This document shows, one piece after another, positions 22,901 through 34,338 of a stretch of 64,000 nucleotides of DNA. This DNA comes from Endocalyx cinctus (Eukaryota > Ascomycota > Sordariomycetes > Amphisphaeriales > Apiosporaceae). Location of the stretch: contig BCKC01000002.1 in NCBI GenBank assembly GCA_001600455.1, positions 992,001 to 1,056,000 on the forward strand, read 5' to 3'. The stretch's first letter is position 1; every line of letters begins with the position of its first letter. Under the pieces are notes generated by a model. The model made no database searches, was not told the origin of the DNA, and saw nothing but the letters and a program-made list of their open reading frames with translations. Made by a program: the position numbers and the translations under genes.

Positions 22901-25900
22901 AGCATCGAGCCATGATTACGGGTTCGAGCAGCGCAGACCTTTGCGTTCAGATCGAAAATGCTCTACGCGACCAGGTCGGCATGACCCGACCGAAAGGTAG
23001 CCCGAAGTTGGTTTTTACCTTCACCGGCCAGGGCGCGCAGTATCCCGGTATGGGTAAGGAACTTTACGAGAACTTCTCGTTCTTCCGCAACGAAGTGCGA
23101 AAACTGGACAACATTGGGCAGAAACTAGGACTACCTTCAATCCTACCCGTCATTAATGCCCAAGCAGACGTAACAGACATCGGCCTATTCGACCCTGTCG
23201 CTGTTCAGTTATCCAGCATCTGCATGCAGATCGCGCTCACGAGATTATGGGCAAAGTGGAACGTAACTCCCGTCGCCGTGGTTGGACACAGCCTAGGCGA
23301 ATACGCGGCCCTTAATACCGCCGGGGTTCTATCCGATGTTGATACCATTTATCTCGTCGGTACGAGGGCTAGTTTATTGCAGAAGAAGTGCACCCGAGAT
23401 ACCCACTCTATGTTAGTGGTCAAAGCGTCGGTGCAAGAGATCGCGAACGTTCTCAAGGGTGAACATAGCATATACGAAGTCGCCTGCATTAACTCACCGA
23501 CCGAGACGGTTATCACGGGTATAAATAATGACGTCGCCACGTTCAAGACCGTCCTTACCGAGGCCAAACTGAAGACTACTATGCTCAAAGTACCCTACGC
23601 TTTCCACTCTTCCCAGGTGGAGCCGGCGCTCGAGGAGTTTAAAGAAATAGCCGGTAACGTCACTTACTCTGAAGCTAAGATCCAGGTCGTTTGTCCTCTA
23701 GATGGAAGTATCGCTTCCGGTGTCGGCGCCTTCGGACCTGATTATCTTGTCCGTCATACTCGCGAATCAGTAAACATGCTCAAGGCCATTCTCACGGCGA
23801 ATAGCCACCACCTACTTGTCGACAAGAGCATGACCCTAGAAATTGGCCCTCACCCAGCCGTTTCCGGCATGGTCAAAGCGGTTCTAGGCAGCCTGGTAAC
23901 CTGCCTTACCTCTCTACAGAGGGGTCGATCGACCTTGCAGACGCTTACAACTAGCTTGTCAACCTTGTACACAGCTGGTACGGATATTAGATGGACCGCA
24001 TACCACGAGGATTTCAAGTCGTCTCATAAGGTCATATCGATGCCTGCATACAGCTGGGATCTTAAGCCGTACTGGATTCAGTACGTCAACGACTGGTCTC
24101 CACGCAAGGGAGAAGCGCCGCTCGTTATCATGAGCGGCCCGTCTCGTCTTGAGAGCACCACCATCCACCGGGTCGTCGAAGAGACAGGCGACTCGAAGAA
24201 AGCTCACCTCGTGGTCGAGTCAAACGTCACGAGCAAGGAATTCCGCCCGTTGGTGGAAGGCCACGAAGTGGACGGCGTCCCTCTTTGCACGCCAGCTGTC
24301 TACGCGGACATCGCGCTGAGCCTAGGAAAGCATCTCCTGGACCGGTATCACCCGAACAAGACGGAAAATACTTTCCTCGAAGTTGCCGATATGACTATCC
24401 TAAAGGCTCTCATGGTACGACCTGGTGACGATTCTGATCAGATCTTACAAGCTCAAGCGGACGCGGACTGGTCGTCAAATAAGGTGGCGATCAAAATCAT
24501 GACTTTTGACGTATGTTCTTGACCCCTCCTCTGCAATCACCGTATCGCCTCTTTTGAATTGATAACCCAAGCTGACAGAACGAAACATCGTAGGCCCAGA
24601 AGAAATTACAAGAGCATTCGAATTGCGTCGTGCGATTCAACGACGGCAGCATGCAGAAGAAGCTGCAGCGGGAAACCACTGCCAAGCAAAGCATGCGAGC
24701 GCTTCGAGAGGGGATCGTCACAGGAGCCACCGCTCGATACAACCGAGCCATGGCGTACAGGGCGATTCGACCCTTGGCGCGATTTCACCAAGAATATCGC
24801 GCCGTGGACGAGATAGTGCTTGACAGTGAGACGATGGAGGCATCGAGTCGATTGAGCTTCAAGGACTTCCATAAGGGCGGCGACTTTAACACTCACCCGG
24901 GCATTATCGACGGGCTTACATGGGCGGCCGGTTTCTCGATGAACTGTAACGACGGGAACGATCTTGATAAAGACGTCTTCGTTAACCATGGTTGGGACTC
25001 GTTCAAGATTTTCGAGCCTCTAGATTTTTCGAAGGAATATACTACATACTCCCACATGATCGAGGGAAGTGGTAGGCTATGGAAGGGTGACGTGACGGTC
25101 TTGGATGGTGACAAGGTCGTTGCACACTTCGGTCAATTTGCGGTAAGTTACCTTATTCACCCGCCCCCTTTCACACACTCAAAAAAAAAAAAAAAAAGCG
25201 GCGATAGCTTCTTAAACCATTTAAACTGACTCCTCAATTTTATATTTAGATGCAAGGCGTACCTCGCCGAGTCTTGCGGGCTATCTTATCTGTGGATAGT
25301 GGCGGTAACAAGTCGAAGAAGCCGCTAGCCCAGCCAGCAGCACCCCGCAAGAGCGATATCGCGGCCACACTAGCATTACCTCAAGCCGAGAAAAGTCGTC
25401 GAAGTCGTGCACAAGACCTCGCGTCATCACCCTCACCGGTAACTGCAAGGGCCATATCGATCATCGCGGAAGAAAGCGGTCTCGCGGAATCTGACTTAAC
25501 CGACAACACAATCTTCGGAGACGTGGGAATCGATTCTCTCCTAGGGCTCACTATCTCCGCCCAATTCAAGGAACAGCTAGGATTGGATCTCGACTTCAAC
25601 GCGCTCTTCTACGAGTACCCCACGGTCGGCGATCTCAAGGGCTTCCTAGAGGGGGAGACGAAAATCCCTAGCTCTGCCGAGGCTACTAGCTCCGGGTCGA
25701 GCGATAACGAGGATACCAACCCGACGGACTCTTCCTCCTCCGCAGACGAAGAGTCTCTGGGGGCGTCGGAGACCGACTTCAAGCGCGCTCTTCAGATCAT
25801 ATCTGAAGAGAGCGGTGTGGCGATGAGTGATCTTACCGACGACACCAACTTCGGCGACTGCGGGATAGACTCCCTATTGTCTCTCGTCGTCGTGGGTCGT

Positions 25901-27325
25901 CTTCGCGACGAGATCGGGCTGGATATCCAGCACGAGTCTCTCTTCCTCGAGTGTCCTACCGTGATAGACCTGAAACATCTGTTGATGGGCACGAAATTCG
26001 AGGAGCCTGCCCAGGTGGCTTCCCTCTCCGCCAACGGCATCATTGGCACTGGCATTAAAGAAAGTGCAATCCCCCCTCTCGCAGAGGTCGAGTCCCTAGA
26101 ATTGGCAGCTCGTAAGAAAGCTGTTGATGAGTTACTCGAGAAATACACGATGGGATTCACCGCACCCGTTCCTAACAGCTCACCTTTCCCGCACTCCGGT
26201 GAGAAAGGTAAAGTCGTTCTAGTGACGGGCGCTACCGGCAGCTTAGGAGGACATTTGGTCTACAAGCTAGCCGACCTTCCTGATGTTCAGACGGTCGTGT
26301 GTATGAACCGAGAACATCGGACCGACGCCTTCACACGACAGAAGAAGGCCATGAAGGACAAAGGAGTGCACTTCCCCGAGCATCTCCTACCTAAGCTCTG
26401 TGTCTTGCAGGCGGACACGTCGAAGCCTAAGCTTGGACTGTCCGAGGCCGATTACGATAAGCTCGCCTGCTCCGTCACGCACATCGTGCACCAGGCGTGG
26501 CCGATGAGCGTGAAGCGGGCCCTTAGCGGATTCGAGCCGCAGTTCGCGGTGATGCGGAACCTGATCGACCTCGCGAGCGCGGTCGTCAGCCGTCGGCCCG
26601 ACAGCTTCCGCTTCAGCTTCCAGTTTGTCTCATCCATCAGCGTCGTAGGAAATTACAGCAAGAGCGACCGGGTTCCCGAGGACCGGGTCGAGATCGACGC
26701 GCTCCTCCCGGTCGGATACGCCCAGGCCAAGTGGGGCTGCGAGCGCATGCTCGATCAGACGCTGCACAAGTACCAGGACCGTTTCCGGACGATGACGATA
26801 CGCCTCGGGCAGATCGCCGGGTCCAGCGTAAGCGGGTACTGGAACCCCATGGAGCATTTCGGCTTCATAATAAAATCATCTCAGACGTTGAATGCTTTGC
26901 CCGACGTGGACGGCATGGCCTACTGGACCCCCGTCAACGATATAGCGGCGACGGTGAGAGACCTTGGCCTGGCGGATCCCCAATCATCTTGTTACCCCTT
27001 TTATCATATAGAGAACCCGGTTGGACAGCCGTGGAAGAACTTGAACGTCATATTGGCAGACGCGCTGAATATCCCCCTGAAAAACTTGATTCCTCTAGAG
27101 GAGTGGACGCAGAGGGTGAGAACGGCGCCTCAACATAACAATCCTGCCTCGGTTCTGGTGGATTTCCTAGATAGCAATTATGTCCGCATGTCTTGCGGCA
27201 GGCTTGTGCTGGATCCTAAAAAGACGGTGGAGCATTCGCCGACTTTAGCGGCCGAGGGTCCTGTGAGCGAGGAAGTAGTGAGAAAGTATATTTATGTGTG
27301 GAAACAGATTGGCTTCCTAAACTAG
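19971..27325 (+). CDS. Non-reducing polyketide synthase, SAT-KS-AT-PT-ACP-ACP-TD
   Basis: Iterative NR-PKS that builds and folds an aromatic polyketide and releases it by NAD(P)H-dependent reduction as an aldehyde. Seven exons fit in phase: 19971-20260, 20328-20607, 20693-22181, 22252-22461, 22538-24510, 24594-25142 and 25250-27325, giving 2288 residues. Domains are: SAT with GICTG (Cys116); KS (about 378-800) with Cys548, His683, His731; AT with GHSLGEY (Ser1008); PT with catalytic pair His1332/Asp1520; two ACPs with phosphopantetheine serines at 1693 and 1805; and a terminal thioester reductase from about 1918 with TGATGSLGG and Tyr2087/Lys2091 (YAQAK). All catalytic residues I could check are present. 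No C-methyltransferase domain fits: only about 110 residues separate the two ACPs and about 105 separate ACP2 from the TD. Fusarium fusarubin-type synthases are a known case of reductive release without C-methylation. A second frame inside exon 7 is a shadow. Confidence 0.97.
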
Positions 27326-30191
27326 AGCATATTTTATTTCTAAGTTCTCACTGTAACTAGTAATGGGATTTAAGGCACTTTCGTTTAATATTTTGAATTC
27401 ACAAAATTTTTATATGTACAAATTCAATTGTAAATGCTGATGACCTATTGTAGATGATGAGGTTCAAGTTTTTGATTTTTGTAGGTACTTGGGCAGGCAG
27501 CAGGTAGACTTGAAGTTAACTAACAGCCCCGGCCAACTCGACGTCATAGTAGTAGTACAGTTAGCACCTTCAGTATCTAACTATTTTGGGTTAGTCACAA
27601 ATAGTTAATTGGTTTTGCTGGACCGGGTCAGTCAGCAGCTTTTAGTTTCTATATAAATATTAAATACTTATCAAGATAATGTACTATTTATCAATCGTCG
27701 AAATCTGTAACACTTTCTCTCGATTATGATCAAATTCTGATACAATTGGTTGATGTTCATCTATCTATCTGCGATCAAAGGGGTTCCTAGCATTGACCCC
27801 AAAATATTAAGCCTAACGGGTAGATCATGAATGAATGTTTCAGACACTTAACGCTTACTGTGTAGCTACAAAAAAAACCATTTATCGGGATCGCCCAACA
27901 TCTAGGCTCCTACAGATCTATCTATCTTCTGGAGATAAAATCTAAGAACCTTTTCTTTTTCAATGTTTCTTGTATACTATGTACGGGGCAGAATACATAG
28001 TATGTACATTATAGATTTCAATTGGATAAACCGCGGAAAATCAATGATGTTTAAATGTAACCCTTCGTAGGGTTTATCTCACTATTCCTGACCAATCAAA
28101 TATAATCGCAGGGGTAGAAACGATTTGAACCTCAAACATCAAGTTGTTTCGTTTCTCCCGTTTAGTTGTTTTTATTTGATCTTATTGGTTATACCTTTCC
28201 GATGATTCTCTAAGGGTTCGTGTTTATCAAAAGATTTGCTAGGTGATAGATCTTAAAATATCCCAAAACGGGGTAGATATGGATGAAAAACAGTGAAGGC
28301 CAAGACACGCAAATACCTTTGTAACCAATGTCTTTTATTCACCATGTTCTTTCTTGATAATGGCGCACTGCGCAAATCCTAGGGATAGATTGGCTACCTC
28401 GCGAGGAAAAAAAAAAAAAAAGTATTTTCGTTTCCTGAAACACAGCAAATTAGGTTAGCGCAATTTTAGGATCGCTGCTTTTGCTCAGACTCAGCTCAGT
28501 CGATTCTCAGTCAGCTAACTGACTGAACTATATTCCATGTTAAGTTATATAAACGGCAGTGTTCTTAGATGATCTAGAGAACCGTTAAATTCAACTTAGA
28601 AAATTATCGTAGTGTATACTTCTTGATATCAAGTGCGACTTCTTATGCTTTTTTTTTTTAGGCCTATTTAACTACCTACCTACTCAGATACCTACGGTGG
28701 AAAATACGTTGGAAAAGCTTACAAAGTACCTAAGAATATCCACCCCAATAGCTACTTAGGCAGCTAGGTACGTGGACACTTTCTGCTTCTTCACATAAGT
28801 CTATTTATTGTACGTGAAATGAGTCGGAAAAATATAAAAAGAAAATTACTAGTAGATTATAATTTCTCTATTCTTTTATTTTTAAATGTATAAAAAATTA
28901 GTAATGAGGTCATCGTCAGTATGAAGGAACGAAGTAGCCAAGAGATAGTCAGTCCGTGAGCCTGCTGTACTTTGGCCACCACCTTCTGGGTTCAGGACAA
29001 ACTCAAGCTAAAAGCGGCATGGCTCAGGTTTAAGTTGGTAAAAAGTGACTATACAGATACAGGCAGGTAGTAATAATGGTTCTGATATATCTTTCCTTAC
29101 CTCTCTTATGATCACCGTGTACCAGAGTTGATCTTTTTCTGCTTTCTATTCGAATTCCTTCGTTTTCTATTCGGATTTCTTCGTTTCTTTCGTCATATCC
29201 TTCTTTGTCGCTGGGGCGATATCATTAATAAGAACAAGCTTGACGCTTCTTCTAATTTTACATTCAATTCAACTCAATTGAATTCAATTCATTATTTTTC
29301 AAACCTCCAAGTCCCGGCTGCGCCCTTAAAACATTTAATTCTCCTACATTATTTTTATTCTCAGACGAAGAAGCATTGGTACTTCTTCTACTTCGGACTA
29401 CACGACGTTTCGCCTTGCCTTGTTACTTGTTGCGTCAAAGACTTTTTTCTTTTTTTACCCGCCCTCACAAGTGTCAAGCCAACTCGAATAGGACGGCAAG
29501 TGTCCGTGTCGAACCTGAGTGCATAATATCGATCACTGCATTGATTGCGAGCTGTGTGGTTAGAATTGAATCCGTTAATGCCACGCGGGTTCCGGGATTA
29601 CGAGATCTATCACGCCACCCCTTAAAGATTCTTTTTCTACCCTTTGGGAACAATTGGATCCGGCGACTTGAACTTGGAAGAGGGGCTCAACTCTTTTTGC
29701 ATCATTGTCCTCGCATCAATACAAATCAGTCGCTTTTCGACTCGGCCGCTCGCTTTCCTTGATAGAACACGAGTTTCAGACCGGCTCTGATTGGTCTAAA
29801 ATACCAATCTTCTATCATCCATTGTCTCCTGATACACTTCACGTTTCGCCTCGTAGATCCTGTTCGATCTGGCCCCCAGAACTTCTGACCAAGTTCTACA
29901 TTTAATCCCAGATTTCAATTTCAAGATCAAGTTTGTATCAGCGTCATTCTTCCCTTCCGAGGTTGTCTACCTAAGTAGGCACCTAGGCCTGCCTTCGACC
30001 AGCCCGTTGCTACGCCCAAAACATACCATACTCAAATCGTAATAATCAATAATCTACGTGAAAACTACAAGAGTTAGTTGAAGGATTGAATAACAAATAA
30101 GCTACGATTGGGGGACCTCAATTGTGTGATCAATTCGCGCAAAGGCGACACAATAGATCATACTAGAACAAAACCACATTTCGACTGAATC
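27326..30191. other. Gene-free spacer after the PKS
   Basis: About 2.9 kb, AT-rich, with no supported gene. The frame at 29128-29526 is T-rich, low-complexity sequence that translates into Phe/Leu runs, and I do not accept it. The last kilobase is C/T-rich and is probably the long 5' leader of the secreted-protein gene at 30192. A 21-bp tandem duplication lies at 29144-29185. Confidence 0.55.
29144..29185. repeat. 21-bp tandem duplication
   Basis: Two adjacent 21-base units (29144-29164 and 29165-29185) of the form TTCTATTCG-A/T-rich-CTTCGTT differ at only two positions. The repeat sits in the pyrimidine-rich leader region of the next gene. No function is evident. Confidence 0.6.
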
Positions 30192-30950
30192 ATGACATCG
30201 CGACATCAATCACGATGGCGACCTTCCAAACTTGCGCGCTTGGTGCTGATGGCCTCGATCGTCTCGGCCGTCTCTCTGGACGACTTCCAAGAACTTGAAC
30301 AAGACGTGTCGACCGCATGCGAAAACGCTTACAAGTCCGACATCGACGGATGTTCCCGCCTCGAGCTTCTGACTAAACTTTGCGACCAGGCCTGCGTGCA
30401 AGGGATACAGGACATCGACGCGACCCTCCAAAAGGAATGCGCGAACACATTAATCAGCCCGAACTCGCTCCTTGGGATCGCCTTGTTTGGTGACCTACTC
30501 ACCACGGCCTGCGGAAAGTCGGCTTCCGGCTCCACAACGACGACTTCAGCCACTCAAAGTACGTCGACGACAACAGAACAGACCAGTACTCAGACGAAGG
30601 CGACGGAGACGGAGACTCGGACAGAAACAGCGTCGGAGACAACTTTGACAACTTCGACCACTTCGGCGACCTCCGAGGAGACAACGACCACAAGCGTAAA
30701 CCAAGAAACCACATCACAAACGACTACAACATCCCAAGAAACATCTACGACAACCACCACGCAGTCCGCTTCGGAAACTACGTCAAACAGCACACCGAAC
30801 CAGCTGGGTCCTAATATAGGATCCATCGGACGCGGTTCACCTTTCGATCAGCCCAGCCGCGGCTCCGGAACATCACTGAGGCCGCTCGATCACATACGGT
30901 CTCTGTCGGCCGTTGTTATATCCGCCGGCTTATTCTTATTATTTCGGTAG
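30192..30950 (+). CDS. Ser/Thr-rich secreted protein, probably GPI-anchored
   Basis: An intronless frame of 252 residues from ATG 30192. It has a basic N-terminus followed by a hydrophobic segment (about 15-28) that fits a signal peptide. A small globular region (about 30-115) contains six cysteines, probably three disulfides. A Ser/Thr/Glu-rich stalk (about 116-200) follows, likely heavily O-glycosylated. The C-terminus has a Gly/Ser-rich stretch and a final hydrophobic tail ending VVISAGLFLLFR, as in GPI-anchor signals. Such proteins sit in the plasma membrane or cell wall. I recognise no named family. Its position between the two biosynthetic blocks suggests it belongs to neither. Confidence 0.75.
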   Translation: MTSRHQSRWRPSKLARLVLMASIVSAVSLDDFQELEQDVSTACENAYKSDIDGCSRLELLTKLCDQACVQGIQDIDATLQKECANTLISPNSLLGIALFGDLLTTACGKSASGSTTTTSATQSTSTTTEQTSTQTKATETETRTETASETTLTTSTTSATSEETTTTSVNQETTSQTTTTSQETSTTTTTQSASETTSNSTPNQLGPNIGSIGRGSPFDQPSRGSGTSLRPLDHIRSLSAVVISAGLFLLFR

Positions 30951-31785
30951 ATGCGCATACCGAGCCAATAAATTCACTTAAAAAAAATTCAATAGGATAG
31001 AATTGATAATGTCTAAAAATGGGGGAGGGGAGGAGAGGGGAGGGGAGGGGAGGAGAGGGAAGATATTACTTCCACCAAGGCCTACTGCTTCACATACTTA
31101 CATACCCGATGCGTCTCTGGTTGAAGCTGATTTTAAAGAAACAACACAGTCGCTACTAATAAACTAATATTCGGAGACGGAAAAAAAAGAGATATCCATT
31201 TCAGCTATAAGGATTGTGTGCTGGAAAGAAGCCACGATGTTGATGATGATACTGTACTATTATACACCATTTACTTTCTTTTTCTTTGTTGTTTTTATAC
31301 GATACCAGAATCTTTTTGGTAGGGCTAAAAAAGTGGCTCATAGTAACATAAGCGAATTGTTTTCGATCATACTACATAATGAATACAATGAAATCCTTCA
31401 TTTAATAAATGTCTGATCAGATTCGACCATACAAGTAGTAGCATGCTTGACTGTGATTTAGACTCTCATTATCGCCAGACGTAACTAAACTCATCTATTC
31501 GCCTATGACGCGAGTAACGTATTGATCATCTAAAGTTTCATAATATACTTGATCTCTCTCCATGCTCCCCATTTAAGTTTCTTAGAGAGCAGCTATGTTC
31601 AAAGGTGCATATGTACCTTCTCCTGCATACGTCTCTTACAAGTTAATATATAGACATACATATTTGTTTGCCTCATTTGGTTAGATTAGAGATTGATCTC
31701 TTTCAATCTCATCCAAATTTATCTAAATTGATGAAAACAAACCCTCCCATCTCGAGTCCTTGTTCTCTTCTCCCTCTTGACGCCA
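30951..31785. other. Intergenic region with a G-rich microsatellite
   Basis: The two neighbouring genes converge here. Apart from the purine tract at 31021-31061, nothing stands out. A short open frame at 31216-31416 is AT-rich and not convincing. Confidence 0.5.
31021..31061 (+). repeat. Polypurine GGGGA microsatellite, G-quadruplex-capable
   Basis: The plus strand has five runs of four or more G separated by short A/G spacers, all purine for 41 bases. Such tracts can form G-quadruplex or triplex DNA. It lies 70 bases after the stop of the secreted-protein gene, in a 3' intergenic position. Confidence 0.7.
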
Positions 31786-32790
31786 TTATTCTTCCGCCGT
31801 CCGCCTCCACAGATCCCGCATCTGGATCACGCCGGGGATGAAAGCCAAAGCGCCGACCGCCATCTCGCTCACGAGACCCGTCTCGAGGCTCCAGTGGACG
31901 GTCAAGGGCGCCCAAGCGAGGTTCCGCACGAGGGTCTTGCGCCAGGTCTCCTCCCACTCGCGCTCCTCCTGCTCGAACACGGCGACGGTCTTCCCGCCCG
32001 CGAGCTTCTCCTCGCGCGTCCGACTTCCTCGCTTACGCGATTCGTACAGCAGCCGACCGATCTCGATCCCCACGAACGCGGCCCAGAACCGGGCGCTCCA
32101 CCGGGCCAGCTTTCCCTGAGTCTCGGGCGCCCACCCTAGAACCCCCTTCGCCGACAGGTAGACCCCGTTCTCGAGCGCCTGGAAGATGATGCACGAGGTG
32201 AGCTGGGACCAGGCTATCGCCGTTTCCACTTTATCCTCTTTGATACCCCCCTCGGCGGCGGCGGCTTCTTTTTCGAGCTTGGATTCCCGCAATTTGAGGA
32301 CGAGGCGACGAGCCCAGAAGTACATCCCCAACAATCCCCAGAGGCGCATGAAGGTGCGCACGTCGCTGAGCAGGACGCTGAAGGCGCGCAGACGCTTCGC
32401 GAGGACGAGGGCGACGGCGGCCGGGGAGGAAAACGGAAGAGCCTTGGAGGTGAAGACGAGGGTGGCCGAAGGCGGTAGCGAGTTGGCCAAGGCGATCAGT
32501 CGCTCGGCGCTGCGGCGGATGGCGGGACGCGTGGCGGACTCGAGGACGGCGGCGCCGAGGCGGGCGGCGTAGCCGGCGAACAGGAGGACCGTGTCGATGC
32601 CCGTGGGCGTCTGCATGCACCGCTGCAGGTGCGCGAGGAAGGCGTCGGCGTTCGACGGCGTGGCCGCTAGGAGGTCCCGGAGGGGGAAAGGTCGGGGCTT
32701 GGAGCTGCCGGGCGCGGGCGCCGTCGAGGATGGGACCGGGTCGCCCGTCGGTAGGTCCGTCGTTGCGACTTCGGTCGTGGAGGAAGACAT
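31786..32790 (-). CDS. PEX11-family peroxisomal membrane protein
   Basis: An intronless frame of 334 residues. After a polar N-terminus (about 1-40) comes the PEX11 hallmark region around AFLAHLQRCMQTPTGIDTVL, and later RTFMRLWGLLGMYFWARRL, the conserved amphipathic/hydrophobic segment. PEX11 proteins elongate and divide peroxisomes from within the membrane. Local GC is much higher than in the flanks, which fits an expressed conserved gene. Filamentous fungi usually carry several PEX11 paralogues; this one resembles the PEX11C-like group, but I am not sure of the subgroup. I treat it as a housekeeping gene separating the two biosynthetic blocks, although peroxisomes do host some secondary-metabolite steps. 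Confidence 0.85.
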   Translation of the reverse strand: MSSSTTEVATTDLPTGDPVPSSTAPAPGSSKPRPFPLRDLLAATPSNADAFLAHLQRCMQTPTGIDTVLLFAGYAARLGAAVLESATRPAIRRSAERLIALANSLPPSATLVFTSKALPFSSPAAVALVLAKRLRAFSVLLSDVRTFMRLWGLLGMYFWARRLVLKLRESKLEKEAAAAEGGIKEDKVETAIAWSQLTSCIIFQALENGVYLSAKGVLGWAPETQGKLARWSARFWAAFVGIEIGRLLYESRKRGSRTREEKLAGGKTVAVFEQEEREWEETWRKTLVRNLAWAPLTVHWSLETGLVSEMAVGALAFIPGVIQMRDLWRRTAEE

Positions 32791-34338
32791 ATTTTTTTTT
32801 ATCTTATCTTTCTTGTGATATTATTTATATGATATTCGTTAATAGATGAAGGAACCGAGGATGAGAGGTAATAATTTGGCAATTGATTATAGAATAGAGA
32901 CTTTCAATCAAATGAAGCTCGGCAATAAGATACGACTAGATAAACATGAAGAAACCGAGGCTGGAAAAAAAAGGGCACGGCAAATAAAAAAAAAACTGGA
33001 GCAATACTATAAAAATTCCAGGGGGCTTTCCTTAACCATCCCATAAACCAATCGCTTGGAAACAAACAAAATACACATAAAAACAACACGGCGAGATAAT
33101 ATGGGAAAGACTACTTGTTCCTATCATGCGGTATAAAGTGATGCGACGGCGGCAGAACTATGGGAAAGAGGTTTAAGTAAAGTTAGTGGGGATAAAGTGA
33201 GCGAGTAACCTAGGTTAATGGGAAATTGATTGATTAGTTACCTCCAGCGCATTACTATGTCATTTAGTTGGTGATATGCGCTATAAGTACAGAATACAGA
33301 GTAGTGTACAGACAGGCAGACAGGGACAGAGAGAGTACTCCGTATTGTAACCTAGCGTAAAATAAAATACTGGGGTAATTGCCTAGGTAATCATATATCC
33401 ATGCTGTCATGCTCATATCGCCGAATCGTTCTATTGAATATGTACTTTGCCTGAATTTACTGAAATCACTCTATCCAGTATCTCGTCACTCTTATCTCAA
33501 TAAGATTCGCTGACTGAATAAGGGTTTTCGCCACATTACCTAGCCACTTTTTCCTATCACTTCTTAAGGTACTGCAATTAACCCCGAGGAGAAGTCTCGG
33601 CCAACTGAAAAATAAGTCCATAATCTCTCTGGTCCTTTTTCATGGATGCCTTATTATTATTATTAACTAATCCATCTGATGCTATTTCAATGCTTCCGAA
33701 GAATTAGAGGGTTCAGGGGATGTTGTCGAAGATGTGTAGATGATAGCTAAGGATCACTACAGTAATTTTTTTATTCTATACTTACGTTGGTCTATTTCCA
33801 GAGAAGGATAGGAAAAAAAAAAATGTAAGACTTTCAATTTCAGAATATTGGCATCCGCAAAACAAAGATTACTTGTTCTCTTTGAGATCAGCAAATTGGA
33901 TGCCACACATTGATGCGTGAAAGAGTCTTGTGAAACACAATGTAATTGTTTCTCTCTATTGTTTACATACAAATATTGTATCTGTCATAACGATTTCTTT
34001 ATGGCAAGCTAATTATGGTTGTACCCGTGTAGTATCTTGCTACACGATTACGGGACGATACAACCAGTCTTTAAAAAAAGCTGTTCCGTATTCATTAATT
34101 ATCTCGGGGGGTCTCAATGGCCACTGTTTCTAATCTAATATCGTTGTGAGAAAAAGGGAGAAAGACATTGTTTAAGTCTAATCTATGCACACAGAATTAT
34201 ATAAATTATGGTAGGATTCTGGTAAGTCCATAACAAAATTATCTACCAGAATTCAGTACAGTTTTAAGAACAATCTTATCATTGAAACTATACAGCAACC
34301 ACAATTTACAATTCAAAGACTTTCCACAAGAAATCAAA
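32791..34338. other. Intergenic region between PEX11-like and SET genes
   Basis: A divergent promoter region of about 1.5 kb with high A content near 32950-33000 and no supported gene. A short CAGACAGG-type microsatellite lies near 33310-33335. Confidence 0.5.

Noticed and set aside
27120..27325. A possible further domain (TE or CMeT) at the end of the PKS
   Set aside because: The sequence after the TD Rossmann core is the normal C-terminal part of a reductase domain and ends at a stop; no second release domain fits.
29128..29526. 132-residue plus-strand frame rich in Phe and Leu
   Set aside because: It reads through a T-rich leader that includes a 21-bp duplication; the composition explains the open frame.
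32231..32620. Long frames on both strands of the PEX11-like gene
   Set aside because: They are shadows caused by high GC in a genuine coding sequence; only the minus-strand frame shows PEX11 motifs.
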